Shown here one piece after another: positions 36,271 through 45,063 of a stretch of DNA of 64,000 nt (its first letter is position 1; every line of letters begins with the position of its first letter). The DNA comes from CBDFGN01 sp965247065 (lineage in GTDB: Bacteria; Bacteroidota; Bacteroidia; Cytophagales; Cyclobacteriaceae). The DNA is taken from the NCBI GenBank assembly GCA_965247065.1, contig CBDFGN010000005.1:248001-312000 (forward strand). The letters are read 5' to 3'. Under the pieces are notes generated by a model. That model was not told the DNA's origin, did no database searches, and worked only from the letters and a program-made list of their open reading frames with translations. Both the position numbers and the translations under genes were made by a program.

Positions 36271-38157
36271 ATGAGCGATTCTATTAAGCACGAATGCGGT
36301 ATTGCATTGATCCGACTGCGAAAGCCGCTGGCCTACTATATAGAAAAGTATCGAACCCCCACGTACGCGGTCAACAAGCTGTATCTTTTGATGGAAAAAC
36401 AACGCAACAGGGGCCAGGATGGGGCAGGTGTGGCAAATATTAAGATTGATGTAGAACCCGGGTATCGATACATCAGCCGGTACCGTTCCACGAATTCTCA
36501 GCCTATACAAGACATATTCGACAAGATTCAAAAGAAATTCTGTAAGGCCAAGCAGCAGGGAAAAGAAAAGTTTCATGATGCGACCTGGTTGAAGAGGAAT
36601 CACGGGTTTACCGGCGAGGTGTGGCTGGGTCACTTGAGGTACGGTACCCACGGAAAGAATAAACTCGAGAATTGTCATCCGATCCTTAGGCAAAATAATT
36701 GGAGGAGCCGCAACCTTGTAGTCGCTGGAAACTTCAACCTCACTAACGTCGAGGAGCTGTTTCGGATCTTACTAGATTTAGGTCAAAGTCCGAAGGAAAG
36801 AATTGATACCGTAACGGTTCTAGAGAAGATAGGGCATTTCCTGGACGAAGAAAACGACAAGATCTATAAGAAGTACAAGGGTCAGCATTTCAAAGAGGAG
36901 ATCTCCAAGCTTATAGAGGCGGAGCTCGATCTTCAGACCGTTTTGCAGCGTTCGTGTAAGGACTTTGACGGAGGATACGCCATGGGCGGAATAGTTGGTC
37001 ATGGAGCTGCTTTCGTAACCCGGGATCCCAGTGGAATTCGTCCCGCATATTACTACGCTGATGACGAAGTTGTAGTGGCAGCGTCCGAAAAACCGGCGAT
37101 CAAGACCGCCTTTGGCGTCGAATATGATCAGATTAAACCCGTTTCGCCCGGCCATGCTCTGATAATTGATAAGGGTGGTGATTTCGCCCAGTTTCAGATC
37201 AATGAACCTTTGGAGAAGAAATCATGCAGCTTTGAGAGGATCTATTTCTCCCGTGGAACGGACCCTGATATTTACAATGAGCGCAAGCAGTTGGGAAAGC
37301 TGCTCGTTCCCCGAATACTTAAGGAAATTGATCACGATCTGCAGAACACGGTCTTTTCCTACATTCCCAACACTGCCGAAACTGCGTTCTTGGGGATGCT
37401 TTCGGCTCTGGATGATTATTTGATTTCCTACCGAAAAAAGGCCATTCGGGAAGGTAAGGCCACTCAGCAGGCCCTGGATAGCCTGCTTTCATTCAAACCA
37501 AGAATTGAAAAGCTGGTTCTCAAGGACGTGCAATTAAGGACTTTCATCACGGAGGATGACCATCGTGGGGAACTGGTCTCCCATGTTTATGATACTACCT
37601 ACGAGGTTATTCGAAAGGGCCAGGACACCATTGTCATTGTGGACGATTCTATTGTGCGTGGAACGACTTTGGAAAAGAGCATTCTAAGAATATTGGATAG
37701 ACTTGGGCCCAAGAAGATCGTTATAGTTTCCTCTGCCCCCCAGATCCGGTATCCCGATTGCTACGGAATAGATATGTCGAGGATGGGCGATTTTGTGGCG
37801 TTCAAGGCTATGCTTCAACTGCTCAAAGAAACCGGCCTCGAAAACCTGCTGGATGAAGTTTATGAAAAATGCTCGCGATCTCAAACTGATAAAAACCCAC
37901 CCAACTACGTCAGGGAACTTTACCAACCCTTTAAAGCCTCCCAGATATCAGCTAAAATAGCCCAAATTATTACCCCCAGTGATCTCAAGGCCGATATACA
38001 GATTATTTATCAGGAAGTCCCGGACTTGCACAAAGCTTGCCCGAATCACTTAGGGGACTGGTATTTTACCGGTGATTACCCAACCCCTGGAGGAAATCGG
38101 GTGGTTAATAAATCCTTTCTCAATTTTATGGAGGGGAAATCAGTGCGAGCTTACTGA
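36271..38157 (+). CDS. Long PurF-type amidophosphoribosyltransferase
   Basis: The 628-residue product joins an N-terminal Ntn glutaminase domain, with the nucleophile expected at Cys9 after a short propeptide (H-E-C-G-I-A-L) and N-R-G-Q-D-G-A-G-V, to a C-terminal PRTase with the PRPP loop T-I-V-I-V-D-D-S-I-V-R-G-T-T. These are the parts of PurF, which makes phosphoribosylamine in purine synthesis. At 628 residues it is clearly longer than canonical PurF (about 470-510), with extra sequence between the domains and at the C-terminus. Bacteroidetes often carry such a long form beside a standard PurF; whether this one has the same activity is not settled by the sequence. Confidence 0.85.
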   Translation: MSDSIKHECGIALIRLRKPLAYYIEKYRTPTYAVNKLYLLMEKQRNRGQDGAGVANIKIDVEPGYRYISRYRSTNSQPIQDIFDKIQKKFCKAKQQGKEKFHDATWLKRNHGFTGEVWLGHLRYGTHGKNKLENCHPILRQNNWRSRNLVVAGNFNLTNVEELFRILLDLGQSPKERIDTVTVLEKIGHFLDEENDKIYKKYKGQHFKEEISKLIEAELDLQTVLQRSCKDFDGGYAMGGIVGHGAAFVTRDPSGIRPAYYYADDEVVVAASEKPAIKTAFGVEYDQIKPVSPGHALIIDKGGDFAQFQINEPLEKKSCSFERIYFSRGTDPDIYNERKQLGKLLVPRILKEIDHDLQNTVFSYIPNTAETAFLGMLSALDDYLISYRKKAIREGKATQQALDSLLSFKPRIEKLVLKDVQLRTFITEDDHRGELVSHVYDTTYEVIRKGQDTIVIVDDSIVRGTTLEKSILRILDRLGPKKIVIVSSAPQIRYPDCYGIDMSRMGDFVAFKAMLQLLKETGLENLLDEVYEKCSRSQTDKNPPNYVRELYQPFKASQISAKIAQIITPSDLKADIQIIYQEVPDLHKACPNHLGDWYFTGDYPTPGGNRVVNKSFLNFMEGKSVRAY

Positions 38158-38165
38158 AAGGAAAA

Positions 38166-38492
38166 CTAAACCGAAAAACTCTCTCCGCAACCACAGGTGC
38201 GGCTGGCATTGGGATTTACGAACTGAAATCCCTTGCCGTTCAGACCATCCGAGAAGTCGAGGGTGGTGCCCAGCAGATATAGCATGCTTTTTTTGTCGAC
38301 CAGGATTTTTATACCCTTGTCTTCAAAAATCTCATCGCTGTCGCTCATCTGCGAGTCAAACTCAAGATTGTACATTAGACCAGAACACCCCCCACCAAGT
38401 ACGGCTACCCGGATGTTAGATTCTTGGCTTCTCTCTTCTTCCTGCCTCAGTTGAAGAATTCTGTCTTTGGCCTTTTCAGTAACTGATATCAC
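38166..38492 (-). CDS. IscA/SufA-type iron-sulfur assembly protein
   Basis: The 108-residue product is an A-type Fe-S carrier that passes clusters to apo-proteins. The three conserved cysteines are present: one in G-G-G-C-S-G-L and two in C-G-C-G near the C-terminus. The start is GTG at 38492, directly before the family start I-S-V-T-E-K-A. No other isc or suf gene is adjacent. The stop lies eight bases from the convergent PurF-like gene. Confidence 0.94.
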   Translation of the reverse strand: MISVTEKAKDRILQLRQEEERSQESNIRVAVLGGGCSGLMYNLEFDSQMSDSDEIFEDKGIKILVDKKSMLYLLGTTLDFSDGLNGKGFQFVNPNASRTCGCGESFSV

Positions 38493-38572
38493 TCTACAGA
38501 CTTCTGTTCAGTGCAAATATACTAATTTTAGTAAACTTAGATCTTGCTAAAAGGTTACATGGCTTTTATCAG

Positions 38573-38977
38573 ATGAACAAAATTGAGCATATAGGCATAG
38601 CCGTAGAATCCCTTGAACGTTCCAAACCGGTCTTTGAAACGTTACTGGAGGCTCATCGTTACAAGACCGAAGTGGTCCCATCAGAGGGAGTCAGAACCTC
38701 TTTTTTTAAGGTCGGTGATTCTAAAATAGAGCTACTGGAATCCGTTTCGAAGGATAGCGCCATTGCAAGTTTTCTGGAGAAAAAAGGCGAAGGTGTTCAT
38801 CACATAGCCTTCGATGTGGACGACATTAGCGCTGAGCTGAATCGACTCCGGAGGGAAGGTTATCAGATAATCGGCGATGGGCCCAAGCCAGGTGCTGATA
38901 ATAAGCTCGTCGCCTTTCTTCACCCCAGGTCGACCAACGGAGTTTTGATCGAGCTTTGCCAGGAGATCAGTTCTTAG
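38573..38977 (+). CDS. mce: Methylmalonyl-CoA epimerase
   Basis: Interconverts (S)- and (R)-methylmalonyl-CoA, supplying MutAB. The 134-residue product is a glyoxalase/VOC fold with the metal ligands in I-E-H-I-G-I-A-V, the centre V-H-H-I-A-F-D-V, and G-V-L-I-E-L-C near the end, all typical. It lies 30 kb from mutAB, so the pathway is split. Its 3' end overlaps the small lipoprotein gene on the other strand. Confidence 0.95.
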   Translation: MNKIEHIGIAVESLERSKPVFETLLEAHRYKTEVVPSEGVRTSFFKVGDSKIELLESVSKDSAIASFLEKKGEGVHHIAFDVDDISAELNRLRREGYQIIGDGPKPGADNKLVAFLHPRSTNGVLIELCQEISS

Positions 38978-39122
38978 GCTTGTGGCCCCAATGCTGATCC
39001 CGGTATTGGTAGCGTTCATATTTCTTAAGCTTCTTTTTACCAGATGAGGTTTTGTAGCCTGATTTGGGACTGCAACCTACTAGCAGGGCCACTAAAACAA
39101 TTAAGAAGGATCGTACAATCAT
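38967..39122 (-). CDS. Small lipoprotein, 51 residues
   Basis: Starts at ATG 39122 with a short hydrophobic stretch and a lipobox L-L-V-G-C (Cys about 17). A basic, aromatic tail follows (K-K-K-L-K-K-Y-E-R-Y-Q-Y-R-D-Q-H-W) and ends at TGA 38967-38969. The mature part is only about 35 residues. It overlaps the end of mce by 11 bases on the opposite strand. The clean lipobox and sensible composition support a real gene; the function is unknown. Confidence 0.65.
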   Translation of the reverse strand: MIVRSFLIVLVALLVGCSPKSGYKTSSGKKKLKKYERYQYRDQHWGHKPKN

Positions 39123-39362
39123 AGTCTTCTATAAATTGACATTGGGCCCGACAGGTAACCTGAGGTTGCGAACTTTTCTTAAAAAGTTTGAGGAGTCGGG
39201 AAAGATTGAGATGATGTGGCGTTCAGAGAGTGGCGCATCACGCAAGGTAACATGTCCCCGGAAATGCAATTGCATATGATTACCAAACCGCGCATCTCTG
39301 AGACCAGAAACTGAGTTTTATGAACTCACCAGACAATTGTCGAAGATTGTCCAGACCAAAAA

Positions 39363-39761
39363 TCACTGAACCTGGCCTTCCTCCTCATCAGGGTATGGTA
39401 TATACATAAACCGGGTAAATTCCTCATCAATGACAAAGAGGCAGCAAAACTCATCAGGCTCTTTGTAGGTCTCCTTAAAAAAGTCAAGGCTTTCGGAAGC
39501 AATTAATTTTCGTTGGACAAAATCATCAAGGTAGGTGGCATAATAATTCCATTCAAGGCCCAAATCTTCTTTTGCGAGAAGGAGCTGACCCATGGATATC
39601 GCCGCCTTGGAGATGGGAAAAATCGGGAAATTCGAAAACCCCTGTTTCCGAATCTGATAAGAAGCCTCTTTTAAAGTTTCCGCTATGACAACAAAATCCC
39701 GGGTTATAGTACCCAGATATTTACCGTCAAGATCTGGGTCATTTTGAATTGATTCGTTCAT
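39363..39761 (-). CDS. Conserved hypothetical protein
   Basis: The 132-residue product from ATG 39761 has no signal peptide and no membrane helix. It contains a R-K-Q-G-F-S-N-F-P-I-F-P-I-S-K stretch, a W-N-Y-Y-A-T-Y-L-D-D-F-V-Q-R segment and an acidic C-terminus. This looks like a soluble protein family common in Cytophagales, but I know no function. An upstream TTG-type extension (to 39812) would add 17 residues running into simple repeats and is less likely. Confidence 0.7.
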   Translation of the reverse strand: MNESIQNDPDLDGKYLGTITRDFVVIAETLKEASYQIRKQGFSNFPIFPISKAAISMGQLLLAKEDLGLEWNYYATYLDDFVQRKLIASESLDFFKETYKEPDEFCCLFVIDEEFTRFMYIPYPDEEEGQVQ

Positions 39762-39821
39762 CCTCGTAAAATTAACTTCTAACCTTTCTCGATAGTTCCA
39801 AGGTTTTTCCAAACCTGCAAC

Positions 39822-39905
39822 TCCCTCAATCTCCTATGCCCTCCCACCTTCCAACCAACTCTTCCAACTATCCAACCCTTCCAACTTACCAACTGTTCAA
39901 ACCTT
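39822..39905. repeat. Degenerate CTTCCAAC-type simple repeat
   Basis: Pyrimidine-rich tract with five or more copies of (C)TTCCAAC or close variants (minus strand GTTGGAAG), between the end of thiL and the start of the hypothetical gene. Bacteroidetes genomes often carry such degenerate intergenic repeats. Confidence 0.6.
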
Positions 39906-39909
39906 TTCC

Positions 39910-40938
39910 TCAAAAATGCTTCCACCCCTGGGCTTGAATACCGGTTTCTGCTCCCGACTCGGAGACCAACTTCAAACCTTCATCGGCGGCGGATAAATGA
40001 CCCACGGCGGATATGTCCGGATGACCCTCAATTTTGGTATAATCGTCCTGGCCAATCGCGAATAGCAACTCGTAGTCCTCACCACCGTTCATTGCCCCCG
40101 CAAAAGGCTCGATACCGAATTCTAAAAGTGTATCCATAGCCCGGTTGTCAATTGGGATCTTATTCTCGTACAATTTCGCTCCCAGTTTTGATTGGTGGCA
40201 CATATGGATCAGGTCGGAGGCCAGGCCGTCTGAAAGGTCGATCATCGCGTTTGGGACCACTTTCAACCGGTCCAGATCCTTGATGATATCCATCCTGGCT
40301 TCGGGTTTTAGCTGCCTTTCCACGATGTATGAGTATCGTTCTAACCGGGGCTGCATTTCGGGATCGGTCAAAAATACCTGTTTCTCCCTTTCGAGAACCT
40401 GTAACCCTACATAGGCAGCCCCTAGATCTCCGCTAACACACAGGATATCGTTTTGTTTGGCCCCGCTACGGTAACAGATTTGTTTTTCTGCCACTTCGCC
40501 GGTTATTGAGACTGATATTACCAGACCTGAATTCGAGGAGGTGGTATCGCCCCCAACCAGGTCCAGTTGGTAATTCTGACAGGCCTGGTAGATTCCATCG
40601 TACAACTCGTCCACTGCCTCCACCGAAAATCGGTTACTCAACCCCAGGTTCACAGTTAATTGCCTGGGAGTGCCATTCATTGCAGCGATGTCAGAAACAT
40701 TCACAACCACAGCTTTGTAGCCAAGGTGTTTAAGAGGGAAGTAGGACAAGTCAAAATGGATCCCCTCCAGGAGCATATCCGTGGATAACAAGGAATAGCC
40801 AGGACCCATCCGAATGACAGCGGCGTCGTCATCAATACCCTTTATCGTTCCGGAATTCGATGATTCGAATCTCTTGCTGATCCGGTCAATCAGTCCAAAC
40901 TCCCCGAGGGAGGATATTTCAGTTCGTTTTTCTGTCAT
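39910..40938 (-). CDS. thiL: Thiamine-monophosphate kinase
   Basis: ATP-dependent phosphorylation of thiamine monophosphate to the diphosphate cofactor. The 342-residue product has the family start G-E-F-G-L-I-D-R-I, the D-D-A-A-V-I metal motif near 42, S-T-D-M-L-L-E-G-I-H-F-D, V-G-G-D-T-T-S-S and M-I-D-L-S-D-G-L-A-S-D-L, then G-G-E-D-Y-E-L-L-F. It overlaps the upstream rlmD by four bases (ATGA), so the two are coupled. The pairing has no evident metabolic reason. Confidence 0.96.
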   Translation of the reverse strand: MTEKRTEISSLGEFGLIDRISKRFESSNSGTIKGIDDDAAVIRMGPGYSLLSTDMLLEGIHFDLSYFPLKHLGYKAVVVNVSDIAAMNGTPRQLTVNLGLSNRFSVEAVDELYDGIYQACQNYQLDLVGGDTTSSNSGLVISVSITGEVAEKQICYRSGAKQNDILCVSGDLGAAYVGLQVLEREKQVFLTDPEMQPRLERYSYIVERQLKPEARMDIIKDLDRLKVVPNAMIDLSDGLASDLIHMCHQSKLGAKLYENKIPIDNRAMDTLLEFGIEPFAGAMNGGEDYELLFAIGQDDYTKIEGHPDISAVGHLSAADEGLKLVSESGAETGIQAQGWKHF

Positions 40939-42374
40939 TTTAGCTCCAAAAGTACCACATTTTCGACGTGGTGGGTGTGCGGAAACATGTCCACCGGCTG
41001 ACTGATTCTCAGTCGATATTTCGAAAGAAGGAGCTCTAGGTCTCGGGCCTGGGTCGCCGGGTTACAACTTACGTAAACAATCCTTGGCACTTTGGTTTCC
41101 AAAATTTGCGAAACAACATGCTCATGCATCCCAGCCCGGGGGGGATCGGTGATTAACACATCAGGTAAACCCTCCCGATCAATCAGATCCCGGCTCAAAA
41201 GTTGCTTGATATCTCCGGCAATGAATTCGCAGTTGTGGATGTTGTTGATCCTGGAATTGTGATAGCTATCTTCAACCGCCTCCGGTACCGATTCAATCCC
41301 GATTACCTTGCGTGCTCTTGGAGCAACAAATAAGGATATCGTTCCTGTGCCAGAGTAAAGGTCGTAGACAACCTCATTCCCGGTCAGGTCGGCCAATTCT
41401 GCAACTACATTATATAGATTTTCGGCTTGAAGGGAGTTCGTTTGGAAAAAACTCTTGGGCCCTATCCTGAAGATTAGGGGATCTACAGTGAATGGACTTT
41501 TTATCAATTCCTCAATAAAGGGCGTTCCATGATAAAAACGCACTTGCAGATCCCAGAATGTCTCGTTCCCTTTAGTGTTAACCACATAATGCAGGGATTT
41601 TATCTCAGGATGACTTCGTTTGATAAACTCCATGACCATATGAATTGACTTCGAATCATCCAAGCCAAACTGCATCAGTACCATAGTTTGACCCAGGCTG
41701 GTGTTACGAATTATCAGATTCCGTAGAAAACCGGATCGAGTTCGCAGGTCGTAAAAGCCCAATCCGGTGTCGAGAGCAAAATCCCGCAAACTATTCCTAA
41801 TGTCGTTGGACGGGTTTTCCTGTAAATGGCATTCCTCGATATCAAGTACCCGGTCGAACCGACCAGGTATATGAAATCCCAGTCCGTTTCGCAGCAATTT
41901 CTCTCCTGACTTTATCTCTTCTGATGACAGCCAGCGGTTGTTGGAAAAGGTGAATTCCAACTTATTTCGATAGTTGGTGGTCTTATTAGAAGGTATAATG
42001 GTATTGACCGGGGGATTGGTAACGTTGGCAATTCGTTCCAATGCATCGATTACCTGTTGTTGCTTAAGAGCCAATTGGCTGGCATACTGAATGTGTTGCC
42101 ATTTACAACCACCACAAGTTCCGAAGTGCCGGCAATGTGGAGTTTGTCGAATTTCAGAATATCGGTGATATTCCAGGGGTATGGCTTCGAGGTAGTTCCT
42201 TTTTTTACGAATCACCTTAATGTCAACCAGGTCTCCCGGTGCGGTACCTGCCACAAAGATCACCTGACCGTCGACTTTAGTGATGCACTTGCCTTCAGCC
42301 ACCGCTCCCTGGATTTCTATATTGGTCAGAATGGAGTTTTTGGAGAAGACGTGCACGGGTGCAAAATTAGCCAT
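40935..42374 (-). CDS. rlmD: 23S rRNA uracil-5-methyltransferase (RlmD/RumA family)
   Basis: SAM-dependent methylation of a uracil C5 in 23S rRNA. The 479-residue product has an N-terminal TRAM domain (about 12-70), the four-Cys Fe-S motif (C-R-H-F-G-T-C-G-G-C-K and a later Cys), the SAM site V-Y-D-L-Y-S-G-T-G-T-I-S-L, T-D-P-P-R-A-G-M-H and the catalytic Cys in Y-V-S-C-N-P-A-T. RlmD and RlmC are hard to separate by eye, so the site (U1939 or U747) is tentative. Confidence 0.93.
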   Translation of the reverse strand: MANFAPVHVFSKNSILTNIEIQGAVAEGKCITKVDGQVIFVAGTAPGDLVDIKVIRKKRNYLEAIPLEYHRYSEIRQTPHCRHFGTCGGCKWQHIQYASQLALKQQQVIDALERIANVTNPPVNTIIPSNKTTNYRNKLEFTFSNNRWLSSEEIKSGEKLLRNGLGFHIPGRFDRVLDIEECHLQENPSNDIRNSLRDFALDTGLGFYDLRTRSGFLRNLIIRNTSLGQTMVLMQFGLDDSKSIHMVMEFIKRSHPEIKSLHYVVNTKGNETFWDLQVRFYHGTPFIEELIKSPFTVDPLIFRIGPKSFFQTNSLQAENLYNVVAELADLTGNEVVYDLYSGTGTISLFVAPRARKVIGIESVPEAVEDSYHNSRINNIHNCEFIAGDIKQLLSRDLIDREGLPDVLITDPPRAGMHEHVVSQILETKVPRIVYVSCNPATQARDLELLLSKYRLRISQPVDMFPHTHHVENVVLLELK

Positions 42375-42489
42375 TTTGTTCCAATCTCTTCTCCTTCAAT
42401 CATCGGGTCTTGACGCATTAAATCAACTCGAAGCAACGACCCCCGGTTCATTCATGTTATATTTATTACGGTAACGCGCGGATTGAGAC

Positions 42490-45063
42490 GTGAAATCATT
42501 TTTCATCCTAATAACCATTATCCTTACGATTCTAAGCATACGGGCCAAAGCGACCCACATTGTTGGAGGGGAATTGGAACTGATCCACGTCGATGGTTAC
42601 AACTACTCCCTCAGGATGATTATTTATTTTGATAAGTTCAACGGCAACCCTGGAGCACTGGATAGCCTTGCCACTGTCAGAATATTTCGCCGAACAGACG
42701 GCGCTTTGATGGGTATCCACACATTGGTGCTTAGGGACTCTACCGACGTTTTGTACAGCAACCCGGATTGTGCTATCGGAATACTTGATACCGATCGGTT
42801 GTTCTACCAGGTGGACGTGACTCTACCGCCAGAACTATATAACGACCCCGGGGGATACGAAGTGGTTTGGGAACGCTGTTGCCGCAACAATGTAATTGAC
42901 AATGTCTTCTACGGACTTCCTCACCAGGATAACACCGTCGGTCAGACTTTCATCCTTGAATTCCCTCCGGTGGTCGATTCGCAGGGGAATCAATTTGTCA
43001 ATTCCTCCCCGATCTTATTTCCTCCACTGCGAGATTTTGCCTGCGACAACGAGCTTTATTATGTTGATTTTGCAGGGATCGATCTTGATGGCGACTCGAT
43101 TGCTTATTCGCTCTCAACCCCATTGAACAGCACTACGGCCGATGCGCTTCCCCCACCCACTCCTGCTCCCCACCGGCTTATCCAATGGGCGAGTGGATTT
43201 ACAGAGGAGAATATGATCCCGGGATCCCCGAAGCTGATGATTTCCAACAGGGGTCTGGTGACAGTGACGCCGAACATGGCCGGCTTATTCGTATTCGCGG
43301 TCAAAGCAGAGGAATTTCGTGACGGGGCCAAAATTGGAGAGGTCAGGAGGGATTTTCAGATGCTTGTGCTGGATTGCCCGGACCCGGGGAATGCCCCCCA
43401 GGTGCAGGCAAGATCGCCTCAAACCAATTTGTTCCTGAAGGATCTTGACACTATTCGATTTGCCATTGAGGACGAAAAGTGCCTTAATTTTTTCGTTCAG
43501 GATATGGACGGTGGAGAAACGGTCAATTTGAAGGCTTTGCCGGTAAACTTTGCCGGGCAAATAGACAGCATTTTCGCTATAAACCAGGGGTTCCTGAGTT
43601 CCGAGTTTGACACCCTTAACGTTGAGATCTGTATTCCTGATTGCCCCTTTTTGGAGAACGAACTAGCAATAATCGACTTGGTCGGGTTGGATGATTCTTG
43701 TCCTCTGCCCCTCCAGGATACTTTGCGGTTGGTCTTTGATGTGGAGGCCCCTGCTAATCAGGATCCGTTTTTCACCAATCAGAACCGAATTTACACCTAC
43801 AACATAGGCGAAGGAGAGATCATAGAATTGTCAATGACCGGAATTGACCAGGACGGGGATACGTTGATTTTTGAAACATTTACCGATGGATTTACTCTGG
43901 AGGATTATGGTATTCAGGTGGACACCATCGAGGAATCTCCAGGGGAGGTGAAGACCCGGCTGTTCTGGGATACGGATTGCCAGGTGTGGGACTTTTCTGA
44001 GAGAACTTCCTTTAACATGCTATTCACTCTTAACGACAAGGATCGATGTAATTTTGTAGGTAATCCCGACACCATAGAGGTCCGGATCGATGTAGAGTTA
44101 CCTCCAAATACGGACCCGGTAGTTTCCAGCGACCTAGCTCAGACCCAAGTGGTTTATCATTTGGAAGAGGTGGTCCGATTTGACGTATTCGCAAATGACG
44201 CTGACAATGACCTGGTCTCTCTAATCGCGGTTTCCTATGATTCCGGTTTTGATACACTCGGAATCAGCTTCAACCAAGTGGAAGGCCAGGGCAATGTGAG
44301 TTCCACATTCGAATGGAACCTGGGTTGCAATCCGGAGCTGTCAGAACAAGGTGAGTTCAGCATCTTTTTTATCGCCGAGGATTTTGACAAATGTAAATTG
44401 CCCAATTCCGATACCCTGGAAGTGAACGTGACCATCTTACCCCCTGAGAATGATAAACCGTTGGTGGGGGTCAGTAATCAAATTAATCTGGAATTTGATT
44501 ACCAGGTTGGCCAGATGGTAGACCTTGAGATTTTTGGAAGGGACGGCGACAGCGACGATCAATTGATTCTGGAATTAGTGGACTGGGACAGCGCTGCCAC
44601 CGGTTTCGAGTTCGTGAATGTTGCCGGCGTGGGATTCATTTCGTCGTTCTTTGGTTGGGAAATTAACTGCTCACATTTAACCGAGGACGCGGGTCCAAAG
44701 GCGTATTCCTTTCAGTTTATCGTTAGGGATGACGATTGTGTACTGCCTTTGGGGGACACTATGGCTCTCACCCTAACGGTGCAAGACATAGATAGCAATC
44801 CGGATATTGCACTTCCTCCCAACGTTTTCACCCCGAATGGTGACGATATCAATGATGTATACTTTATCTCTGAACTTCCCGCTAACAACTGTGTGAACCA
44901 ATTTAGATTTATTCGGGTGTATAACCGTTGGGGTAGGCTGGTGTTTGAGGATAATATCCGGGATTTTATTTGGGATGGGGGAGGACATTCCTCGGGTGTC
45001 TACTACTACCATGTGGAATACAACAATTTTGAATTCCGGGGGATAGTGTCTATACGTGATTAG
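42490..45063 (+). CDS. T9SS type B cargo protein (gliding-associated C-terminal domain)
   Basis: The 857-residue product starts at GTG 42490 with a signal peptide (about 1-21). Its N-terminal domain begins T-H-I-V-G-G-E-L and holds a conserved C-C-R-N-N. The middle (about 280-770) is a run of beta-sandwich repeats joined by P-P-x-N-x-D/K-P linkers, with acidic D-x-D-G-D turns that could bind calcium. The end, from L-P-P-N-V-F-T-P-N-G-D-D (about 775) through V-Y-N-R-W-G-R-L-V-F to G-V-Y-Y-Y, is the type B sorting domain recognised by the T9SS. It is a close paralog of the 48.1 kb gene. Likely a surface adhesin. Confidence 0.9.
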   Translation: MKSFFILITIILTILSIRAKATHIVGGELELIHVDGYNYSLRMIIYFDKFNGNPGALDSLATVRIFRRTDGALMGIHTLVLRDSTDVLYSNPDCAIGILDTDRLFYQVDVTLPPELYNDPGGYEVVWERCCRNNVIDNVFYGLPHQDNTVGQTFILEFPPVVDSQGNQFVNSSPILFPPLRDFACDNELYYVDFAGIDLDGDSIAYSLSTPLNSTTADALPPPTPAPHRLIQWASGFTEENMIPGSPKLMISNRGLVTVTPNMAGLFVFAVKAEEFRDGAKIGEVRRDFQMLVLDCPDPGNAPQVQARSPQTNLFLKDLDTIRFAIEDEKCLNFFVQDMDGGETVNLKALPVNFAGQIDSIFAINQGFLSSEFDTLNVEICIPDCPFLENELAIIDLVGLDDSCPLPLQDTLRLVFDVEAPANQDPFFTNQNRIYTYNIGEGEIIELSMTGIDQDGDTLIFETFTDGFTLEDYGIQVDTIEESPGEVKTRLFWDTDCQVWDFSERTSFNMLFTLNDKDRCNFVGNPDTIEVRIDVELPPNTDPVVSSDLAQTQVVYHLEEVVRFDVFANDADNDLVSLIAVSYDSGFDTLGISFNQVEGQGNVSSTFEWNLGCNPELSEQGEFSIFFIAEDFDKCKLPNSDTLEVNVTILPPENDKPLVGVSNQINLEFDYQVGQMVDLEIFGRDGDSDDQLILELVDWDSAATGFEFVNVAGVGFISSFFGWEINCSHLTEDAGPKAYSFQFIVRDDDCVLPLGDTMALTLTVQDIDSNPDIALPPNVFTPNGDDINDVYFISELPANNCVNQFRFIRVYNRWGRLVFEDNIRDFIWDGGGHSSGVYYYHVEYNNFEFRGIVSIRD

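Noticed and set aside
39820..39905. CRISPR-like repeats
   Set aside because: The units are short, unequal and unspaced; there are no cas genes in the window.
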